64,000 nucleotides of DNA from Jaltomata sinuosa (Eukaryota > Streptophyta > Magnoliopsida > Solanales > Solanaceae). Numbering within the stretch: position 1 is the stretch's first letter; every line of letters begins with the position of its first letter. Of the stretch, positions 36,131 to 47,411 are shown piece by piece. The notes beneath the pieces were generated by a model that saw only the letters and a list, made by a program, of their open reading frames with translations, had not been told where the DNA came from and made no database searches. The stretch is from NCBI GenBank assembly GCA_003996215.1, contig QJPP01001784.1:248001-312000 (forward strand). Reading direction: 5' to 3'. The position numbers and the translations under genes were made by a program.

Positions 36131-37690
36131 TTGGCCTTGGACATAAAGTCGTTGTATAACTATTTGGTTAGATTTGATTTGTCAGATCCAAACAGAGTTC
36201 TTTCCAGGGTTGAGGTCCGTTCTACTCTGGTTGGTCAGATTCAGCAGTGTTAGTTTGAGGATCAATGATTGTGTGATATACATGATCAGGTTCTACGGGG
36301 TGAGGCCAACATGGCTACTTTACATTCTGATAGTGTTCTGTGATTTGGTAGTCACCTTTGTGTTCCGAGAGTTAGGGATTTTATTCAGTTGATTCTTCAT
36401 GTGGCTCATTGTTCCAGATATTCCATCCATCTGGGTGCAGCTATGATGTATAGAGATTTGAGGCAGCTTTACTAGTGGAGTGGTATAAAGAGTGACATAG
36501 CGGAGTTTGTATCTCGATGCTTAAACTATCAGTAGGTTAAGTTTGAACGTATGAGACCTGGTGGATTGATGCAGAGACTTCCCATTCTTGAGTGGAAGTG
36601 GGAAGAGATCACTATGGACTTCATAGCACGGATGCCATATACTTCTCGAGGGTTTGACTCTATTTGGGTTATTGTTGATAGGCTGACTAAGTTTGCACAC
36701 TTCTTATCGGTTCATTCTTCCTATAGTGCAGAGAGGTTGACTCAAATTTATCTTCGTGAGGTTATCCATTTGCATGGGGTTCCAGCTTTTATTATTTCAG
36801 ATTGTGGCACTCAGTTTACCTCTCACTTCTGGAGGACTATTCAGTGAGATGAGTGTACAGAGGTCCAACTTAGCACTGCATTCCATCCTCAGACAGATGG
36901 CCAGTCCAAGAGGACTATCCAGGTCGTGGAGGACATGTTACGAGCCTATGTTCTTGACTTTAGAGGTTCATAGGATCAGTATGTGCCTTTGGTAAAGATT
37001 GATTATAATAATAGTTATCACTCGCGTATTGGCATGGAATATTTTGAGGCATTGTATGGTAAGCATTGCAGATCACCAATGGCTTGGTTTGATGGTTTAG
37101 AGTCCCGACCGCATAGTATAGACCTACTTCGTGATTTCTTAGACAGAGTCTGGGTGTTTCAGGATAAACTTTGGGCAGCCCAAAGTAGGCAGAAGAGCTA
37201 CGCAGATCGTAGACTTCATGCCTTAGAGTTTAGTGTTGGTGATCTAGTGTTTCTTCGAGTGTCTCCCATGAAGGGCGTGATGAGATTCGGTAGGTGGGGC
37301 AAACTCCACCCCAGGTATATTGGGTCGTTTGAGATTCTTCAAAGGGTTGGTGATGTTGCTTATCTATTAGCTTTGCCTCATATATTCTCAGCTATGCACC
37401 CAGTCTTCCATGTATCTATGTTTAGGCGTTATGTTCCGGATGAGTCACATGTGTTACAAATGGATGCAGTGCAGTCGGATGAGAGTTTGGCTTTTGTTAA
37501 GGAGCTGGTAGCCATTATAGCCAGAGATGTCAGGAGATTGAAGTCTAAAGAGATTCATGTGGTTAAGGTTCAGTAGAGGCACCATCCGTTCAAGGAGGCT
37601 ACCTGGGAGACCGAGAGAGATATGTGGGCTCAGTATCCACAGTTGTTTGAGCCTCGAGTATTCCCTTATCTTCACTTTTGAGGACAAAGG
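36131..37690 (+). pseudogene. Gypsy integrase and chromodomain-like tail
   Basis: Linker 'LALDIKSLYNYLVRFDLSDP', then 'CSRYSIHLGAAMMYRDLRQ' (zinc-binding remnant), 'WKWEEITMDFIARMPYTSRGFDSIWVIVDRLTKFAHF' with the first catalytic Asp, 'VPAFIISDCGTQFTSHFW' with the second, and 'ALHSILRQMA..' out of frame beyond a stop at 36846. From 36983 a 197-codon open frame gives 'YNNSYHSRIGMEYFEALYG', 'SVGDLVFLRVSPMKGVMRFG', 'LHPRYIGSFEIL', 'HPVFHVSMFRRYVPD' and 'LKSKEIHVVKVQ', then a stop where chromodomain wording ('EATWETERDMW') continues. Confidence 0.8.
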
Positions 37691-37694
37691 TCCT

Positions 37695-37710
37695 TTTTAG
37701 TAGAGGATGA
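37695..37710 (+). promoter_or_regulatory. Gypsy polypurine tract
   Basis: TTTTAGTAGAGGATGA directly precedes the 3' LTR (TGTAATGACC). It matches the minus-strand tract at 21596-21611. Confidence 0.75.
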
Positions 37711-38596
37711 TGTAATGACCATTTCGGTCATTCCTGTATTTTTGCTTTCTTGGAACTGTTAGAGCATACTTATAGTGGCCTTAAGTAATTTATGACTTGC
37801 TGGGACCGGTGGTTTGGTGCCCAGACCGTTCGTTAGGTCGTTATGGCCATTTCCCCATTTTAGAGTTTTAACTTAGGAAATCGTTGACTTTAGTCAACAT
37901 TCTTAGCAAGCATACTCAAAATCGATTTTCGATAGTTTTGTTATCTTCGGAGCAAGGACTTTGGTCTAGTTGGGCCCTTGGTCGGGGACTAGGAGTTTTT
38001 GGTTTGGTTTTATCTCACTTTTTGAGATTTCATGCCAATTGAACTTGGAAATTTGACTTTGGTCAATATTCAGAGAAGACGACCTCAGATGAGAATTTTG
38101 TCAGTACTCTTAGCTCAAGAATGTTGACTTTGGGATAGAGGGACCTTTGGTAGAGGTCCCGAGGCTTTCAGACTCGTTTTGGGCCATTGAGTTCTGTTTT
38201 GGAAAAGTTGGCATTTTGGGCGTGGAGCCTACTTTTATTAGATTGACCTCCATTTGGAATTTCATCAATTTTGTTGAGTTTGGAATGCCATTTTTGATTG
38301 AGTATCATAATTCTTTTGCATTTGTGTAGCCTCGAATGAATCCCGAGGGTCCATATGAGGGCATTTTTGTGTTTGCCAAAGTGTTGGTGGTTGGTTGCTG
38401 GTATGGCACCAACCAAGCCTTCACTCAGTGAGCAGGCTGCGTGCGCGTAGAAGGCACCACCCAGCATGCCAACTTGGCCTTAACTTGCATGGCGGCCAGG
38501 CTGCGTGCGCATGCCTGTGAGAGCGGTGGCCAACCCACGTTCACGCAAGCTTGGTGCCTGTCCTAGCCTTCACATATGCGTGTGCTTGGACGCATG

Positions 38597-40018
38597 TGAT
38601 ACGTCATTAATCTACCAACTTATTGAGCTTTTAATTATGAATTATCGCCATGTTTTGATGAGAATTAGAGGTTCTTATGGCCTTTATTGATATGAATACA
38701 GGTACTCTTGATTAAAAGTAGAAAACAAGGATATGGACCCAAAAGAGCTAAAAAAGAGTTGAAGTGTGAAGGTATCCAAAGAAGAGAAGAATCTGCCGAG
38801 AGGTGTGGCCGTCGTGTGACACGCGCAATGGCTGGTGTGGTCGCACCTCCGTGCACTTTGCATGAAGCCCGAACATCAGCTGAAGTCACTGGTCCACTAG
38901 AGTGGAGCCGTACGATGTGCACAGTGGATCGTGCAACCACATCTCGTGTTGCACGTTGCATCGCACGTCTCCCGAAGGGCATTTTTATCTATTTTCAGGT
39001 GACGATTTGGGAACATTCTAAAACCCAATTTAGGTATTGTACTCAATAGTTTTTGACAGTTTTGAGTATTGAACAAGTTTTCTCTCCCAGGGAAAGATAG
39101 AGGGTTTCATTCCATTCTATCCATTTTCAACCTTGGATTCACCATTATTGTATTATTGAGCTTGGATATTGGAAATTATCTCCATTAATGAAAGGGAATT
39201 TGAATTACCCATTTGGTATTACCTCTTATTCCTTTAGCATGAGTGGCTAGTCTCCTTGTCTATGGGTGTGTTGATGATGGGTGTTTTAATTTGGGTGTGG
39301 GTCTTGTTTAACTGTGCTTATAATTGCTAAATTGATATGGGTCTAATGAATTCTCCATATTTTAACTCTAAAATTAATGGTTACAAACATTGATTGAAAT
39401 TACTTGATTGTGTTCTTGCTGGAGAAAGAGGTTCATAATTTCGGATGAGAATTCACTAGTGGGTACTTGGGATTTCCATTTAGATTGAGGCTAGAAATAG
39501 CTCAATTCACCGAAAAATACCCATTTAAGAGTCTAAGCTAGAAATAGTGTGACTTTCCCAAGCTAAAATTGGTTGGTTATTGTTGAAACCATGGTGCTTG
39601 AACAAAGACCATTGGAAATGTTTGTTGGATCAAGAGATTGACAAATATAACTAAAATCAATGCTACCCATATCATTTATTAAGAATTTGCACAATTGAAC
39701 AAGTACCTTGTCCTATGTTTGAATCACATCGGATCACATCCCTAGTCGTCCTCTCTCTTTATATAATATCGTATTTACTTTATTGTTTTGCTTGAATTGT
39801 GAATTTTGATAGATTTCCCAATTCCCTGATTTCCCCCCTTTTTACTTTTATTGTTGTTTGAACGACTACTCTATTGGTGATTGATATACGACAATCTTAT
39901 AGGCAACTCTACCATTTCTCTATGGGATTAACCCCGACTCTCGCCAGGTTTATAAATTTTATTTTGCTCTGACGATCGCCTTCACCTTCGTATAGAGAGT
40001 GTTACTTGAGCGTTATCA
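38597..40018 (+). mobile_element. Solo LTR of Athila-like family (1422 bp)
   Basis: TGATACGTCATT to GCGTTATCA, flanked by the perfect duplication GCATG (38592-38596 and 40019-40023). The sequence follows the LTR at 6514-7996 through its length. No interior is present, so it arose by LTR-LTR recombination after insertion into the gypsy 3' LTR. Confidence 0.88.
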
Positions 40019-41344
40019 GCATGCGCGAGGCTGCGCATGTAGGGGCTCAACCACGTACGCATAGGCATCGCCTGGCAGCCTATATATTGCCGTCTTCTTC
40101 TTCTCTTTCACTATTGAAACTTCCAAAAATGTTTTTTTCTATTGTTCTTGAACTCCAAGCTCCATTTTCTGTGTGGTCTTATTCCAAATTGTTGGAGTGA
40201 TTATTTCCTGGTTCGTGATCAATTTCTCGACTTTAATTTGTAAGTTCTAAACCTTTAGTTCCGTAAATTCTTTATTTTGATTCTAAATTGTTCTTGGGGT
40301 TCTAAGGGCTGTTTTCGGCCCTTCCTTTACCCATTTTTTGCTCAATTTTTGAGCATGTTCTCCTGGTAATATTGGCAACCTCATGCTATTCGGGGCTTCT
40401 CGGAGCAGTTTGGGCTCGAGCGATGGCTTTCCAGCAGCTATTCTTTGGACGCCAGGTAGGTTACGTCTTACCCACCTTAGACTTTGCGTATATAGAATAT
40501 AGTTGTACTATTTATCATATTTAGGTTGGGTTTACTAGGTTAGCACCCCATACCTTGTCCATTTTCTTCGATCCGCTCTTACTTCCTATGTTTGGCATTA
40601 ATATTTGAGCTGGTTGGTAGCATTACCCCTTGCGGCCTCGTATGGCCTTTGTATATGCTTGTGGACCATAGTTTGTGGGGTATTCGAGAAATGTCCATGA
40701 GTCTCAAACAATAATTTATAATTATGAGCTGGTTATCTGTGTTGTAGAGCGAATTAAACATGTGCAGGGCTGATAGGTTGATTGTGAGTTGTTAAGCTAT
40801 TGGTTGTATTTGATCATATCATCATTATCATCATACAAAGAGTTTTTTGTGTTGATTTATTACTACTATGGTTGTGGGCCTATCTATCACCAGCTTTCTA
40901 GACCTTACATGGTCCCAAGGGCCCGTTTTCAGTCATAAAATGGCTATAAATAGATTTAAACTGGTTTAATGGATTTTCTTAAGATAAAAGGGGTTTAATG
41001 ATGGTTTTTCACATTGATACTACACTCAGCTGGGTCAAATTGCTAGACATGATTTTCTACTGATTTTAAACTGATACTAGACTAGACTGGATGGAGTGCT
41101 AGACATGATTTTCTACTAATTTTGAACTGACACAAGACTCGGCTGGGTAGGAGTGATAGACATGACTTTACTCATTGATTTTAGACCCGAATAGATTCTG
41201 GGCACGAATATTGAGATACTGAGAGTTTGTTGTAGTCTCGGAGACAACCATAGACCTTGCCGATCCAAACTAGGGGCTATGGGCCGAGAGTGCCGGAGGA
41301 GGGATATACGGGAGAGTAAGGTATACCGGGGAAGCCTTCTATGA

Positions 41345-41952
41345 TGGTACGATCTTGGTTAGCTTGGAGCATAATTGGAAGGGCTTGTATATGAATGGTA
41401 GCTTGGAGCCCGGAGGAAGCTATGGAGCAACAAATACATAAGGCCATGGGTGATCAAGATGCCATTTGAGCAATCAAGAAGGGCCCTTGTGGGTTATTTC
41501 CAAAATAGTCACTTTTGGGCTATTTTTGTAATAGGCTATTTGTGTAAAGGCAATAACTATAAATAGTTGCCTTAGACATTTTCATACTTAGATTATTGAT
41601 GATTGAATTGTCTTGAATAGACTTGATATTTTAGGTTAGGATATTGATTGGGTTCAATTCCAATTATTAGTTTAGAATGAGTGATTAGGGTGGATTCCCG
41701 AATTGCTTGTGTTATCTTCTTTGCTTAATTGATCATCGAGTTATCATCTTGTGGATTCAATTTGGTTTCTCATGCATTTGATTGAGTTCCCTTCTCCCTT
41801 GGTTGATTGTGGATTCAATTAGTCATTCTTTCTTCTATCCTCATCTCAATTTCTTCTAATTCTCATCTTAATTTCTCCACTATCTTTATTTTGTGTTGTT
41901 GAATTTCGTGTTTTCGATATCGATTTTAGTCACTCGATTGAGACCATTATCA
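41345..41952 (+). repeat. 5' LTR of non-autonomous element
   Basis: TGGTACGATCTTGG to ACCATTATCA. Contains a TATA box at 41558-41566 (TATAAATAG). Confidence 0.92.
41558..41566 (+). promoter_or_regulatory. LTR TATA box
   Basis: TATAAATAG inside the left LTR; the same word sits at 44436-44444 in the right LTR. A likely pol II promoter for the element's RNA. Confidence 0.6.
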
Positions 41953-41954
41953 TT

Positions 41955-41966
41955 TGGTATCAGAGC
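41955..41966 (+). promoter_or_regulatory. Primer-binding site, tRNA-iMet
   Basis: Perfect TGGTATCAGAGC two bases after the left LTR. Confidence 0.9.
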
Positions 41967-43659
41967 TTAGGTTTTAGGAGTTGTTCCATCAATTCTTAAG
42001 TCTTAAGTTCATAAATTTGAAAAAAAGAATTAATTAAAAAAAATGCGTCCAAAAAAAAAATCCGAAAATTTTGTTGTTTGAATTTGTTATTTTTGACACT
42101 AGATCTTGATTCTCTAGTATTTTTTGAGTCTAAATCCAAAATTTCAAGTGATTTTGAGTTGTAGGGATGATTTTACCATTAAAAGAGCTTGAAGGATTGA
42201 AAACTTGAAAATGGGTCGTGAAGATTCGGAGAAATTCGAGGTAGAAAAAGTAATGGAATTTGTTCTCTAGCTTAAGAGGAAATTTCTCCTAAAATTTGAG
42301 ACGATTTCGAGTTGATTTGGAGGTGTTTCAAAATGTCACCATTGTTGAGCTTGAAAAAGCTTGAAGAAGGTGAAGTGGGTTTGTTCTTTGAGGCTAAATT
42401 GGAGCTTGAAAAGTATTGGGGTTTGTTCTCTATAGCAAGGGGAGCTTAAATCTCAAATTTCGTGAATTTTGGAGCTAAAATGAAAAAGTTATGAAAATTT
42501 GAAATTCACTTGTTCATGGCGTTCTTCATAGCTTGAAGATGGAGAAAATGAGTTTATTTTCGGTTTGGAATTGAGGGCTAAAAGTTATTGGGGTTTGTCC
42601 ATGGTGTTGAAAGGAGCTCGTATTTAAAATTTGATAAATATCGGAGCTAAATTGAGTGAGTTATGAATTTTTGAAGTTCATCAATGTTCCTAGTGTTCTT
42701 CATGAAATTCATATGTTGTTGAGGAAGAATCTTCAAAAAGGTGGTGTTTAATCCAAAAGGAACAGAAAGAGAAAGTGTAAAGGTGTTTGTGGGGTCCAAA
42801 GGAGTGAGAAAAAAATAGAAAAATTATAGCCTCCAGCAGATCATCGCCACGTGTCCACACGTGACTGGAACAGCGAGATAGCTCCCAGCGAATTCGGCTC
42901 CACCTCAAGTGAGCCGCTTCCGTGATTCCAAGCTGACGAGATGATCGGCTTCCGCGTTAGTCATACGGCTTCCGCATTGAGCCGATATACAGCGCAGCTC
43001 CTGCCTCAGCATATGGCTTCCGCCTCAAGCCATCAGCTCCAGCCTCCTTCCGTCGGCTCCAGCTAAGTCCAGCTGCCTCCTTGCCAGCTTCCGGCCAATC
43101 CAAGTGCTCCAGCCCTCCTGAAACGGCTCAAGGCCTCCGAAAACCGGCTCCAACGCCCAACCAGCAAGCTTTTTGAAGCATTTTTCAAGTTTTTCTCCCC
43201 TTTTTGAAGCTTTTCTCCATGGATTTCAATCAAATTTCTTCCCAAATGACTTTCTTAGCTCAAATCTTGGTAAATTTGTTTCCTTTTCATTAAATCTACC
43301 TTCTTTTAGGTTCATAACTTGATTTTAATTAGTAGATTACCCTACTAAATATTATCAAGTCCTTTGAGTCCATTTTTTTTTCTTGTGCGTTTTTGTGTGC
43401 TTTTCTCGTTTTATTTCGTAGTTAATTTCTTGATTCAAGCCCTTTTAGTTTTATTTGAGTCATCCTTCTTTCAAGAGTCACAAGGATCCATTCCTCCACA
43501 AGGATAGATAACCTTGAATTGATTGAGCAAAATTAGTAACACTATCAATTTGGAAAGAAGCCATAGAAGGTGAGTTGAGAGTTCATATAAAGAGTGGCGT
43601 GAGGATTTTATTACTAACTTGTTTGCTAGTTTTGTAGGTACAATAAGCTATAAGGAAGT
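41967..43659 (+). mobile_element. Noncoding leader of non-autonomous element
   Basis: No long ORF. 42160-42720 has four or five loosely repeated blocks around 'TTGGGGTTTGTTCTCTA' and 'GAGCTTGAAAA'. 42895-43140 is a run of 'CGGCTTCCGC' and 'GGCTCCAGC' words. 43480-43620 may be the immediate leader of the ORF; 'TTTTGTAG|GTACAA' near 43630 could be a splice-like site. Confidence 0.5.
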
Positions 43660-44319
43660 ATGTCCTCTATAGCTTCGGATCCTTATGATGATGAAATGAG
43701 AGACTTTGCTTGTAGCAATAGAGGCTATGAGTATGATGATGATGGGAATTGTGGAGGCTATGATAATAGCCATGATTTTGAGCCATATGGTGATGAGAAC
43801 TACTACTTTGGAGATGTATGTGAAATGAATGGGGCTTATGGCTCTTATGATGAACATGAAGGAGTAGAAATATCTTATGATTAAGATGGTGGGGTAGAAG
43901 AACCTTGTGATGATTCCTATGATGATGATGGAGAATATGAGGAACCTCACCCTACCTACTATGAGGATGAAGATGACTTGAGGTATAGTTCTTCCTCCCA
44001 CATACTTTATAAGTCTTGTGATGAGAACACCCATGGAGCTAGAGAATATTCGTATGCCTTTTCTTATGGTACTTATCCTAGTCGAAGTGGTGTGAGTGGG
44101 TATGTTGGTACAAGTGAAAGTCATCTAATGAGCAAGAGAAAATGTGCATTCCCTACTTGTAGAACTACTATGTCTCATGCTTCTTATCCTAATTTCAACA
44201 ATCCTTTTGAAGAAGGGGAGGATGGTACGATCTTGGTTAGCTTGGAGCATAATTGGAGGGGCTTGTATATGAATGGTAGCTTGGAGCCCGGAGGAAGCTA
44301 TGGAGCAACAAATACATAA
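43660..44319 (+). pseudogene. Acidic Asp/Tyr/Glu-rich ORF of non-autonomous element
   Basis: The ATG at 43660 starts a frame of 220 codons with a single in-frame TAA at 43882-43884. Downstream of the stop the frame stays open to 44319, passing into the right LTR from 44223. Content: 'DDEMRDFACSNRGYEYDDDG', 'YGDENYYFGDVCEMNGAYG' and, after the stop, 'DDSYDDDGEYEEPHPTYYED', then a Ser/Tyr-rich part with 'MSKRKCAFPTC'. There is no zinc knuckle or known gag core that I recognise. The position just upstream of the polypurine tract is unusual for gag. Given the young age, one stop suggests a parent with an intact frame. Confidence 0.6.
44209..44222 (+). promoter_or_regulatory. Polypurine tract
   Basis: GAAGAAGGGGAGGA ends exactly where the right LTR begins. 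It also codes the acidic end of the ORF. Confidence 0.85.
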
Positions 44320-44830
44320 GGCCATGGGTGATCAAGATGCCATTTGAGCAATCAAGAAGGGCCCTTGTGGGTTATTTTCAAAATAGTCACTTTTGGGCTA
44401 TTTTTGTAATAGGCTATTTGTGTAAAGGCAATAACTATAAATAGTTGCCTTAGCCATTTTCATACTTAGATTATTGATGATTGAATTGTCTTGAATAGAC
44501 TTGATATTTTAGGTTAGGATATTGATTGGGTTCAATTCCAATTATTACTTTAGAATGAGTGATTAGGGTGGATTCCCGAATTGCTTGTGTTATCTTCTTT
44601 GCTTAATTGATCATCGAGTTATCATCTTGTGGATTCAATTTGGTTTCTCATGCATTTGATTGAGTTCCCTTCTCCCTTGGTTGATTGTGGATTCAATTAG
44701 TAATTCTTTCTTATATCCTCATCTCAATATCTTCTAATTCTCATCTTAATTTCTCCACTATCTTTATTTTGTGTTGTTGAATTCCGTGTTTTCGATATCG
44801 ATTTTAGTCACTCGATTGAGACCGTTATCA
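44223..44830 (+). repeat. 3' LTR of non-autonomous element
   Basis: 608 bp, about 98.5% identical to the left LTR, ending ACCGTTATCA before the TATGA duplication. Confidence 0.92.
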
Positions 44831-45629
44831 TATGAGTCCTACCTATTGGACCTATAGAAGCCGAAAGAGGTACATACGGTACCACTGGCACGACATATCA
44901 TATCATATATTGTCTGCATGATTCCACCCTTGTTTGTTATTTATTGAGTGTACGCTCTGGTAGTATGGGATGCCGGAGGATTTGTTTTTACTTGTATGTG
45001 TTCCTCGGGTGTATGGGCGCCCATTGGGACTGTAGGTAGATTAGTTTACTTGCTCCTATTGTAGTACTTGTTAGTTTACTTTTCCAATCATCCTTACCTT
45101 GGTAGTTGTATTGTTAGTATTATTATGTTTAGTTGTTTTTCCTTCTTTCCCTTTAGTTGAGGTTACCGGAATACCTCCATGTTCGTTAAATTTTCTGTAT
45201 ATATTGATATTGCAAAGATCCAGGTGTGTTCTCTACTCTTTCACCTGTGCTCTGTGATATATTTTTCGTGGCTAGCATAGTATACTTGTATTCTCCTTGC
45301 CTTCTATCTGTTGCTAGCTTTCGTGTGTTTTCCTCTGTTTGTTTTCTGTGACTACTTTCTTCTTATCTGCTATTTACTGCTTTTATACTTTATATATGCT
45401 CAGTCGACCTATGATGTCTATTGGGTACTCGTTGCTTTGCAATTGATGCTCATACTACACTTCTGCATTTTTCTGGTGTAGATCCTAGTGTGAGCTATCA
45501 TTGTTGATCGTGCTGAGACTCGTGCAACACTTTTGGGCATACTAACTATTCCATACTACGATGATTGGTTCGCCTACAAGGGGGTTGTAGGTGCCATCAT
45601 GACCTGAGAAATTGAGTCGTGACATTAGT

Positions 45630-45798
45630 TTAGTTAATTCATAAATCTATCATTAGGTTTTACCGCTTGAATAGATAATTAGTATTAGTTTAATTTAGTA
45701 AATAGTTAAATATAAGTCTATGTGGGTACGATATCTGGACTTACAATTCTATATTACTTGTACGATCGTGTACACTTGCGTGTGCGTTGGACGCAACA
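45630..45798 (+). mobile_element. Athila-like 3' LTR, right part
   Basis: Continues 33532 after the gypsy element. It contains 'TACGATCGTGTACACTTGCGTG' type wording and ends ACGCAACA, as seen at the ends of Athila/Tat LTRs just before the primer site. Nothing resembling a primer site follows, consistent with a 3' LTR. Confidence 0.5.
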
Positions 45799-46983
45799 GT
45801 TTGCTACATCTATGCATGGCATTCACTAAAGAGACTCAAGCATTTATACCGAGAGAAAAGGAAGATATCGAGCAAATAAGTAAAAAGCATATTTGAAAGA
45901 ATTCCGACTAGTTATTCAAGTGCAACCTGATAGAAATTACCAAATTGAAGAACTTGTTTCATATGCATATGTTTTAAAGTATTCAAGTCTATATATATCT
46001 TGTATTAGAATTTTATTCGAGTTGTACCTATTTCAGCTTTTTTAAAGCATTATTTAGGTAAAACCTTATAGAAATTCAGCTCCAAATTAAAGCTAGGTAA
46101 CTTGGAGGGGACTCAACAATATGTGTAGTTTGTTCTAAAGAGGGATTAGAGTTAGTTCTGGGTTGCATCTCTTGTAATCTGGATTTTGTTGAGGCTGACT
46201 GTTTTAGTGGAAATTTTAAAAAATCCTACAGAAATGGAGGTCATGATTTTTCACTCTTGTGAGTCGGATACTTTCCACGTAAAAATAATATGTTGTTACT
46301 TTACTGCTATTTATATTTCACAAAGTAGTCTTAATAAATAGATATAGTAACATGGTCCATCACTTAGGCAAAAATCATACATAACCCAATTCACTCCCTC
46401 GTGTGTTATTAGGTTGTATTAAATATCAGGGATCTTAGTAAGACCAAAAGGCATCAAGAAATACATACAGAAACTCTCCTCTCTAGTGGTGATCTGCGAG
46501 TCTTTCGCACACCAAGAAGTCTTCTTCTTCAAGTGGTGAGCCTGAAGTTTTTATATATATATTTTCACGTTTGTGATCAAAGTCTGGCTCCACATTTATA
46601 GTAAAAAATCCAATAAGTAATATATCTGAGGAGAAGAATCAGAGGATTGCATTTTTTTATTTAAGATTTTCTATAGATTGTAACATGCACAAATTACTTA
46701 ATATTTATCTCTATTTGTCTTATCTTGATTATTATTTTTAAAGAACGAAATTTAGTATATTACAATGACTAGTGAGTACTTCGAAATAGTGACGGGTCCA
46801 CAATTTAATTTTTGTTAGATTATGAATTGAGAGATCATCAGGGTTTGAAATCTAATTCAATTTATATTTATTTTTTTAACATACATACAAGATTAAATTT
46901 CATATTAATGATCAGGTCTTATATAAAAAGTATCCTATCATAAAATATGATTAGAGGGAATAATTGATAAAAAGAATCATAAA
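45799..46983. other. No gene recognised; possible old copia LTR tail
   Basis: AT-rich sequence without ORFs. 46165-46290 ('CTGGATTTTGTTGAGGC', 'GTGAGTCGGATACTTTCCACG') resembles the end of a Tnt1/Tork-like copia LTR, but I cannot find its partner or borders. 46640-46980 becomes strongly AT-rich as the pararetrovirus block approaches; it could include viral intergenic DNA. Confidence 0.35.
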
Positions 46984-47208
46984 ATGACTAGTTTACATAA
47001 CGAAATGATAAATAACTATAAAACATTAGTTCTATATGCACTAAAAGACATAAAAATAATAGAATTAAGAAGAACTATATGGGAAAAGATATTTGATAAA
47101 ATAAACGATTTATTAGAACAACAATGGTATGAGATAGATTTAGAAAATCTAAATATGGATGACGATTGGGAAAGATATTCAGATCTAGAAATAGTATATT
47201 CAGACTAA
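46984..47208 (+). CDS. Pararetrovirus small ORF 1
   Basis: 74 codons, charged and helical in look ('IIELRRTIWEKIFDKINDLL'), with an acidic end 'LENLNMDDDWERYSDLE'. I do not recognise a family. Its stop TAA shares its last base with the ATG of the next ORF (TAATG), the arrangement expected of a polycistronic viral RNA translated by reinitiation or leaky scanning. Confidence 0.5.
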   Translation: MTSLHNEMINNYKTLVLYALKDIKIIELRRTIWEKIFDKINDLLEQQWYEIDLENLNMDDDWERYSDLEIVYSD

Positions 47209-47411
47209 TGATTAATTACGAATATTTAAGTTATTGGAAAGAAACTATAGAAAATATAAATTGCTTAAATAACTTAATAAAAGAAAACATAAAAGATTAT
47301 CAAAAAACCCAAGATATAGAACACCTCGAATATATAATAGAAAACGTAAAAGAAATAAAAAGACTAATTGCTTTAAAAAAGGAATATTATGATAAAATAT
47401 TTAATGAATAA
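47208..47411 (+). CDS. Pararetrovirus small ORF 2
   Basis: 67 codons from the ATG at 47208; a longer in-frame start at 47166 exists, but 47208 gives the one-base TAATG overlap with ORF 1. It looks helical: 'NLIKENIKDYQKTQDIEHLE', 'NVKEIKRLIALKKEYYDKIF'. Function unknown; the size and charge recall the small virion-associated or DNA-binding proteins upstream of CP in some caulimovirids, but no motif proves this. Confidence 0.5.
   Translation: MINYEYLSYWKETIENINCLNNLIKENIKDYQKTQDIEHLEYIIENVKEIKRLIALKKEYYDKIFNE

Larger units (their letters stand above)
41345..44830 (+). mobile_element. Young non-autonomous LTR retrotransposon (3486 bp)
   Basis: Two LTRs of exactly 608 bp (41345-41952, 44223-44830) differ at about 9 positions by eye. 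A perfect TATGA duplication flanks the element (41340-41344, 44831-44835). The primer site follows the left LTR after 2 bases, and a polypurine tract abuts the right LTR. The 2.27 kb interior has no protease, RT or integrase; it has one acidic ORF near its 3' end. It fits a LARD/TR-GAG-type element mobilised by enzymes of another element. Confidence 0.92.
33533..45624 (+). mobile_element. Gypsy chromovirus-like element with nested insertions
   Basis: Bounded by TG (33533) and CA (45624) and by the perfect duplication TTAGT (33528-33532, 45625-45629). Order: truncated 5' LTR, protease, RT, RNase H, integrase, chromodomain-like tail, polypurine tract, 3' LTR. gag and the rest of the 5' LTR are deleted near 34234. 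The 3' LTR, without its two insertions, is about 3.0 kb, the same as the LTRs at 18529 and 25864. Stops and frameshifts run through pol. Confidence 0.88.
37711..45624 (+). repeat. Gypsy 3' LTR split by two insertions
   Basis: LTR segments are 37711-38596, 40024-41344 and 44836-45624; together about 3.0 kb. The last part parallels 60560-61834 ('GATGCCGGAGG', 'GTATGGGCGCCC', 'TTCGCCTAC..GG') and, in reverse, 18529 and 25864. It ends GAGTCGTGACA. Confidence 0.85.

Noticed and set aside
38505..39049. ORFs around 38505-38690 and 38665-39049
   Set aside because: They cross the border of or lie within the solo LTR at 38597-40018, with no protein motif.
43648..44124. 158-codon minus-strand ORF rich in Ile
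   Set aside because: It is the antisense shadow of the Asp/Tyr-rich ORF; GAT/TAT codons read as ATC/ATA.
46165..46290. Complete copia solo LTR
   Set aside because: Wording resembles a Tnt1/Tork-like LTR end, but no start, partner or target duplication could be found; kept only as a possible remnant.
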